Positions 59,751 to 64,000 of a stretch of 64,000 nt of DNA are shown here, piece by piece (position 1 is the first letter of the stretch; every line of letters begins with the position of its first letter). The position numbers and the translations under genes were made by a program. Origin of the DNA: an uncultured Flavobacteriales bacterium (GTDB taxonomy: Bacteria; Bacteroidota; Bacteroidia; Flavobacteriales_E; Vicingaceae). The stretch spans positions 1 through 64,000 of the forward strand of contig CAJQON010000018.1 in NCBI GenBank assembly GCA_905479995.1, given 5' to 3'. The notes under the pieces are model-generated. The model was not told the DNA's origin, searched no databases, and saw nothing but the letters and a program-made list of their open reading frames with translations.

Positions 59751-62324
59751 ATGAAAATTTTCCTATCTAAAATTTATCTGCTCAATATTTTAATTATTGC
59801 TACGCTTTCTTTTACGGTTACAACCGTTAAATCACAAGTTAACGTCCTTTGGGAGTCTCGTTATACTAGTGCTGGTTCTCAAGAAGATGCTGGTAAAGAA
59901 ATAGCTATTGATTCTGCTGGTAATGTTTACGTTACTGGAACATCTTATACTAATGCAACCAATGGATATGACATTGTTACTATAAAATATAATGCTTCTG
60001 GAGCACAACAATGGCTAGCAACTTATAATGGTTCGGGAAACACTTTAGATGAGGGAAGAGATATTGCTGTAGATCTAAATGGAAATGTTTATGTTACTGG
60101 GTACGCTGCTTCTACTGGTCCAAACTACGACTACATTACCATTATGTACAACAGTAGTGGTGCTCAACAATGGGCTACCTTGTACGATGGAACTGCTAGT
60201 GGTTATGATGAAGCTTATGGAATTGCTGTTGATATTACCGGGAATTGTTACGTTACAGGATCTAGTGATGCTACAGGAGCAAGCTCTAATTTTGTAACAA
60301 TTAAATACGATAATACCGGAAGTCCTGTTTGGACAAGTTCTTACAACGGTCCAGGAAATTTAGTTGATGCTGCTACACAAATTAAACTAGATGCTTCATT
60401 TGATGTTTATGTTAGTGGTCATAGCTATGGTGTTGCTTCCGATTTAGATATAGCAACTGTAAAGTATGACAACGCATTAGGAACTCAATCTTGGGTTTCT
60501 AGATATGATGGTGGACTAAACTTATTGGATTTGCCACAAGCTCTTTATGTTGATAACTCAAATAACGTTTATGTTGCTGGAGCAAGATTTGGTGGATTAG
60601 CTACTCAAGATGATTTTGTAACAATAAAAATTGACAATACTGGAACACAAGACTGGGCTCAAACCTATGACGGACCTGCCAATTTAGAAGATCAAGCTTT
60701 TGATATAGTTGCCGATCAAAACCAAGATGTATATGTAACTGGACGAAGCATGGGTTTAGGTGGAACTGCTGAAAATATGGTTACCATTAAATATAATTCT
60801 TCTGGAGCCGTGCTCTGGCAAGATACTTATAATGGGCCAAACAGTGGCTACGATGATGCGCAGCAAATGAGAATTGGAAAATCAGGAAGTCTTTACGTTA
60901 CTGGTTATAGCTCAGGAACTGGAACCAACAATGATTACTTAACCCTTAAATACGATACTGCTAATGCTGCTATTTTGTGGGAGGCAAGATTTGATGGGCC
61001 TTCAAGCAATAGTGATCAAGCTTTTGCTATGGAAATTGATACAGCCGAAAGCATTTATGTAACCGGAACAAGTACCGATGGTTCTAGCTTTAAAGATTAC
61101 TCTACTATTAAATGGTGCCAGTTATCTACCGATGCCGGAAATGATGTAGAAATTTGTGATAATGCAAGTATTCAATTATCTGCCAGCTCAGTTGGAGGAT
61201 CTAATTTTGTTTGGAGTCCTACTTCAGGCTTAAGCGATCCAAATATAGCAAACCCTATAGCAAGCCCTAATGCAACTACAACTTATACGGTTTCTTCATC
61301 AAATGCATTAGGTTGTATAGATTACGATACTATAGTTGTAACTGTTAATCCACTACCATCTAATGGTATTTCTGCAAACGGCCCTATTGTATTTTGTGCT
61401 AGCGATTCGGTATTGTTAACTGCCGATTCTACACAAACTTATTTATGGACACCTGGTAACTTAAATACGCGATCTATAATGGCATACAGTGCTGGAACAT
61501 ATACCGTTTTATTAACCGATTCTAACAATTGTACAAACACTGAGCAAGTAACCATAACCGTTGATACTATTCCAACAGTTTCTGCTGGATCTGATGCCAA
61601 CATTTGTGCAGGAGCTTCATTAATGTTAAATGCTACAGGGGCAACAACCTATACATGGAATACACAAATTGATTTAAGCGATTCTACTATTGCTAACCCT
61701 ATTGTTAACCCAACAACACCTACAACTTTTTGGGTGGTTGGGTCAAATGCTAGTGGATGTCAAGGGTCAGATTCTGTTATCATTGCCATAAGTGTTACAC
61801 CTACGGCAGTTATTAGCACTCCTGTTCCTAACGATTCGCTTTACCTACTTCAACCTAACGGTGGAGATATTCAATTCTTTGGAAACACGAGTACAAACGT
61901 TTTGGTTTACGATTGGGACTTTGGCGATGGAGGAACAGACAACATTGACAATCCTACATATACTTATTTAGCTGCTGGAACTTGGCCTGTTGAGTTAATT
62001 ACATCCAATGGAAATTGTCATGACACTTCTTCTGTAACTATTTGGGTTTTTAATTCTACTGATGTTGAAGAGTTAGGGCAAGAAATTGCATTTAACCTTT
62101 TACCCAATCCAGCTTCAAACCAAATTAAAATAAAATCAACTAAAGTATATGAAGAAAATCTTACGCTCAACATATTTAATTATGCTGGGCAAAAAGTAAA
62201 ATCATTCAATTTTAATGGCTCTGAAATGACTATTAACATTCAAGATTTACCGAATGGTTTATATTTTATTCCTTTTAAAACAGATGGCAAATTAATAACG
62301 AAAAAGTTTACAGTATCTAGGTAA
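59751..62324 (+). CDS. SBBP beta-propeller repeat protein with PKD domain and T9SS type-A sorting domain
   Basis: 857 residues, signal peptide about 1-28. Residues about 30-460 hold seven or so SBBP-type repeats of about 57 residues (AIDSAGNVYVTGTSY, AVDLNGNVYVTGYAAS, IKYNASGAQQW). Ig-like modules follow (about 460-690, WSPTSGLSDPNIANPIASPN), then a PKD domain (YDWDFGDGGTDN) and a type-A sorting domain (LLPNPASNQIKIKS, DLPNGLYFIPFKTDG, KKFTVSR). It is an exported cargo protein; SBBP propellers are frequent in Bacteroidota but without firm function. The gene is monocistronic. Confidence 0.93.
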   Translation: MKIFLSKIYLLNILIIATLSFTVTTVKSQVNVLWESRYTSAGSQEDAGKEIAIDSAGNVYVTGTSYTNATNGYDIVTIKYNASGAQQWLATYNGSGNTLDEGRDIAVDLNGNVYVTGYAASTGPNYDYITIMYNSSGAQQWATLYDGTASGYDEAYGIAVDITGNCYVTGSSDATGASSNFVTIKYDNTGSPVWTSSYNGPGNLVDAATQIKLDASFDVYVSGHSYGVASDLDIATVKYDNALGTQSWVSRYDGGLNLLDLPQALYVDNSNNVYVAGARFGGLATQDDFVTIKIDNTGTQDWAQTYDGPANLEDQAFDIVADQNQDVYVTGRSMGLGGTAENMVTIKYNSSGAVLWQDTYNGPNSGYDDAQQMRIGKSGSLYVTGYSSGTGTNNDYLTLKYDTANAAILWEARFDGPSSNSDQAFAMEIDTAESIYVTGTSTDGSSFKDYSTIKWCQLSTDAGNDVEICDNASIQLSASSVGGSNFVWSPTSGLSDPNIANPIASPNATTTYTVSSSNALGCIDYDTIVVTVNPLPSNGISANGPIVFCASDSVLLTADSTQTYLWTPGNLNTRSIMAYSAGTYTVLLTDSNNCTNTEQVTITVDTIPTVSAGSDANICAGASLMLNATGATTYTWNTQIDLSDSTIANPIVNPTTPTTFWVVGSNASGCQGSDSVIIAISVTPTAVISTPVPNDSLYLLQPNGGDIQFFGNTSTNVLVYDWDFGDGGTDNIDNPTYTYLAAGTWPVELITSNGNCHDTSSVTIWVFNSTDVEELGQEIAFNLLPNPASNQIKIKSTKVYEENLTLNIFNYAGQKVKSFNFNGSEMTINIQDLPNGLYFIPFKTDGKLITKKFTVSR

Positions 62325-62361
62325 CGCAGGATTATCTGTGCATTTTTCATTGTCCAAATAA

Positions 62362-62703
62362 ATGCATATCACTAATATTAAAAAAAACATAGTCCCCCTT
62401 ATTTTTGCCCTAAGCATATTTAGCTGTGCGAGCAAAGGCCCCAAAACATATTCTTCTCATTATGTAGGCAAAACAGCAGCGCAATTAGTCGGTGCTAAAG
62501 GCAGTCCCGATGCCATTAGAAACTTTGAAAATAGCAAAGCTTTTATTTACATAACCCACGAGGCCTATTTTGGCAAAAACGAAAAAAAAGTTACCGAAAA
62601 CACAAAGCCAAAGAGAACTATTCAAACAGAATATATCTTTTACATTAACACCACTACAAAAAAGGTTTATAAATTCCAGGTTTGGAATAAAAAAATGAAA
62701 TAA
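62362..62703 (+). CDS. Small hypothetical lipoprotein
   Basis: 113 residues with lipobox LSIFSCASKGP (Cys22). The mature part (YVGKTAAQLVGAKGSPDAIRNF, AFIYITHE, TEYIFYINTTTKKVYKFQVWN) resembles the BamE/SmpA type of small outer-membrane lipoprotein, in which two strands pack on two helices; the resemblance is weak and not a firm assignment. It sits 37 nt after the SBBP protein stop and ahead of the YceI gene's own promoter. Confidence 0.72.
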   Translation: MHITNIKKNIVPLIFALSIFSCASKGPKTYSSHYVGKTAAQLVGAKGSPDAIRNFENSKAFIYITHEAYFGKNEKKVTENTKPKRTIQTEYIFYINTTTKKVYKFQVWNKKMK

Positions 62704-62726
62704 CATTTTATTTTTTTACTTTAATG

Positions 62727-62757
62727 TTGTGACATTAAATGTATATACATATATTTG
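62727..62757 (+). promoter_or_regulatory. Promoter TTG - 20 bp - TATATTTG of the YceI gene
   Basis: -33 TTG at 62727-62729 and -7 TATATTTG at 62750-62757; the in-frame TTG at 62755 is part of the box, so translation starts at the ATG at 62782. Confidence 0.75.
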
Positions 62758-62781
62758 TATTCTAATTTAAAAATTAATATT

Positions 62782-63378
62782 ATGAAAAAAACAATTTTAT
62801 TTGCCAGCATAGCTGGTTTTATAGCACTCTCTTCATTTACTAATATTTTTCACAACGAAAAAGATTTAGCATTACAAGCAGACATTAGTTCTGTAGAATG
62901 GGTAGGAGAAAAAATTGCCGGAAAACACACTGGTACAATTAAGGTTAAAGAAGGATCTATTCACCTACACAACGGTACCTTTACAAATGGAAGTATTACA
63001 ATAGACATGACTACTATTGCTTGTACTGACCTAAAAAAAGATGAAGGAGGATCAAAGCTAGAAGGTCACTTAAACTCTCCCGACTTTTTTGATGTAGCCA
63101 ATCACAAAACGGCAGTTCTTAACATAACATCTGTTGTACTAATTGAAGGAAACAAGCATACTATTTCTGGCGATTTAACCATTAAAGGAATTACAAAACC
63201 TATTTCTTTTCCAGCTACGGTTGAATTTAAAGATGATAAACTGGCTGCTTATGCCACATTAAATGTAGACCGAACTTTATATGATATTAAGTATGGATCT
63301 GGTCAATTTTTTGAAGGCTTAGGAGACAAAATGATTAAAGACAATTTTATCATTAACTTTAAAATAGCAGCAAAATAA
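62782..63378 (+). CDS. YceI-family periplasmic lipid-binding protein
   Basis: 198 residues from the ATG at 62782. Signal peptide about 1-19 (FASIAGFIALSSF). The lipocalin-like YceI domain covers about 35-198: VEWVGEKIAGKHTGTIKVKEG, LEGHLNSPDFFDVANHKT, ISGDLTIKGITKPISFPA and DRTLYDIKYGSG. YceI proteins bind isoprenoid quinones or other lipids in the periplasm. It has a canonical promoter and a strong terminator of its own. Confidence 0.94.
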   Translation: MKKTILFASIAGFIALSSFTNIFHNEKDLALQADISSVEWVGEKIAGKHTGTIKVKEGSIHLHNGTFTNGSITIDMTTIACTDLKKDEGGSKLEGHLNSPDFFDVANHKTAVLNITSVVLIEGNKHTISGDLTIKGITKPISFPATVEFKDDKLAAYATLNVDRTLYDIKYGSGQFFEGLGDKMIKDNFIINFKIAAK

Positions 63379-63394
63379 TATTTTTTGCACTTAT

Positions 63395-63426
63395 AAAAAA
63401 AGCCCCGACTTATCGGGGCTTTTTTT
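63395..63426. terminator. Bidirectional terminator
   Basis: A-tract, stem AGCCCCGA/TCGGGGCT, loop CTTA, T-tract; between convergent YceI and AraC genes. Confidence 0.94.
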
Positions 63427-63441
63427 ATGTCTAAAAGGAAA

Positions 63442-63999
63442 TTAACGTTTATTTTTCAAGAAAGCCGAAGGCGTTTTATTCGTAAACTTTTTAAATGCAG
63501 CATTAAAAGCCGACTTTGACTTAAAGCCAGATTCATAACCTATCGCTTCAATCGTTAAATTGTTTGAACTTCCATCCAACAACAATTGTTTCGCATTTTC
63601 TATTCTATACTCATTAATAAATACCACAAAACTTTTATTGTACTCCGTATTAATTAGTTGAGACAAGTACTTACTATTCGTTCCTAACTTTGTAGCCAAT
63701 GAATGTATCGTTAACGCTTCATCTAAAAACAATTTATCGGTTCTCATCGCATTCATTAACTGATCATTCAATTCTTTAAAAAAGTCACTTTTAGCATTTT
63801 CCAAATCTTCTTTTTCATCTGCAGGAAAATCATAAACTACAGGTTCGAACTTAAAAGCATTATATCCCGAATAAACAATGTAACTGAACAATATCACGTG
63901 AAACAAAATATCCGACCAAATATCATCTAATAAATTTGAAAAAATTAAACACACAACAAATCCTAAGTAACCAAACACCAATAGTTTTAACCATTTTAA
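63442..63999 (-). CDS. Membrane-anchored AraC-family regulator (C-terminal part), cut by window edge
   Basis: The frame is open to the right edge (no stop before 63999), so the real start lies outside; the visible 186 residues are the end of the protein. Two hydrophobic segments (about the first 40 residues, LVFGYLGFVVCLIF and LFHVILFSYIVYSGYNAF) point to the membrane-domain AraC type of Bacteroidota. The C-terminus is a double helix-turn-helix (LSQLINTEYNKSFVVFINEYR, LTIEAIGYESGFKSKSAFNAAFKK) ending KTPSAFLKNKR. It is predicted to sense a membrane signal and regulate unknown genes. Confidence 0.9.
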   Translation of the reverse strand, partial: LKWLKLLVFGYLGFVVCLIFSNLLDDIWSDILFHVILFSYIVYSGYNAFKFEPVVYDFPADEKEDLENAKSDFFKELNDQLMNAMRTDKLFLDEALTIHSLATKLGTNSKYLSQLINTEYNKSFVVFINEYRIENAKQLLLDGSSNNLTIEAIGYESGFKSKSAFNAAFKKFTNKTPSAFLKNKR

Positions 64000-64000
64000 A

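Noticed and set aside
59880-61130. Regular repeats in the SBBP protein gene as a DNA repeat array.
   Set aside because: The periodicity is at protein level (beta-propeller blades of about 57 residues); nucleotide identity between units is low.

Overview
The window is AT-rich and gene-dense, and it looks like a chromosomal piece of a marine or free-living member of the Bacteroidota, most likely Flavobacteriales. The evidence is eight proteins with type IX secretion system (T9SS) C-terminal sorting regions, two PorP/SprF proteins, an OmpA/PD40 protein, a GldN-like protein, a long Bacteroidota-type IspG, and repeated use of the Bacteroidota promoter box TAnnTTTG instead of E. coli-type -10 boxes. 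Shine-Dalgarno sequences are mostly absent. I see no tRNA, rRNA, CRISPR array, insertion sequence or prophage, and no gene-free stretch longer than 300 bases.

Layout. 1-5.1 kb: two tandem type-B T9SS cargo proteins (the first cut by the window edge), a small unknown protein and a type-A cargo protein. 5.3-6.8 kb: an ALDH8-type dehydrogenase. 6.8-11.0 kb: a seven-gene ArsR-controlled sulfur unit (regulator, TauE/SafE exporter, persulfide dioxygenase-rhodanese fusion, split YeeE/YedE transporter, one cytoplasmic and one exported rhodanese). 11.1-17.6 kb: PurF-like amidotransferase, PorP, M1 peptidase and a TPR/SpoIIE phosphatase. 17.7-24.7 kb: 2-oxoglutarate:ferredoxin oxidoreductase (korAB) back to back with the 2-oxoglutarate dehydrogenase genes sucA-sucB, two routes for the same TCA step. 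24.7-34.3 kb: glycosyltransferase, a cargo gene frameshifted in its sorting domain, lipoproteins, a LuxE-like protein, purine nucleoside phosphorylase, a MORN-GldN fusion, a methyltransferase/acetyltransferase divergent pair and a glutathione peroxidase. 34.3-35.9 kb: two kynurenine-pathway genes (HAAO, ACMSD), which the distant ALDH8 enzyme probably completes. 36.0-39.5 kb: an acidic secreted protein divergent from a histidine kinase/response regulator pair. 39.6-53.2 kb: SDR, two TonB paralogues, M4 metallopeptidase, RNase R, IspG, PheS, cyclophilin and CvpA. 53.3-59.6 kb: a coupled PKD/CHU_C - PorP - OmpA operon. 59.7-64 kb: SBBP-repeat cargo protein, lipoprotein, YceI, and an AraC-type regulator cut by the right edge.

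The most unusual points: (i) the acidic exported protein and the periplasmic sensor domain of the divergent histidine kinase share a sequence motif, and the intergenic region between them holds AAAGTTAA direct repeats, two of them 11 bp apart, which suggests a self-contained signalling module; (ii) four genes have a TAnnTTTG box ending exactly 4 nt before the start codon, predicting leaderless mRNAs from two compact promoter regions; (iii) a strong terminator hairpin is embedded in the coding sequence of a convergent gene; (iv) an orphan MORN-GldN fusion lies away from any gldKLMN cluster.
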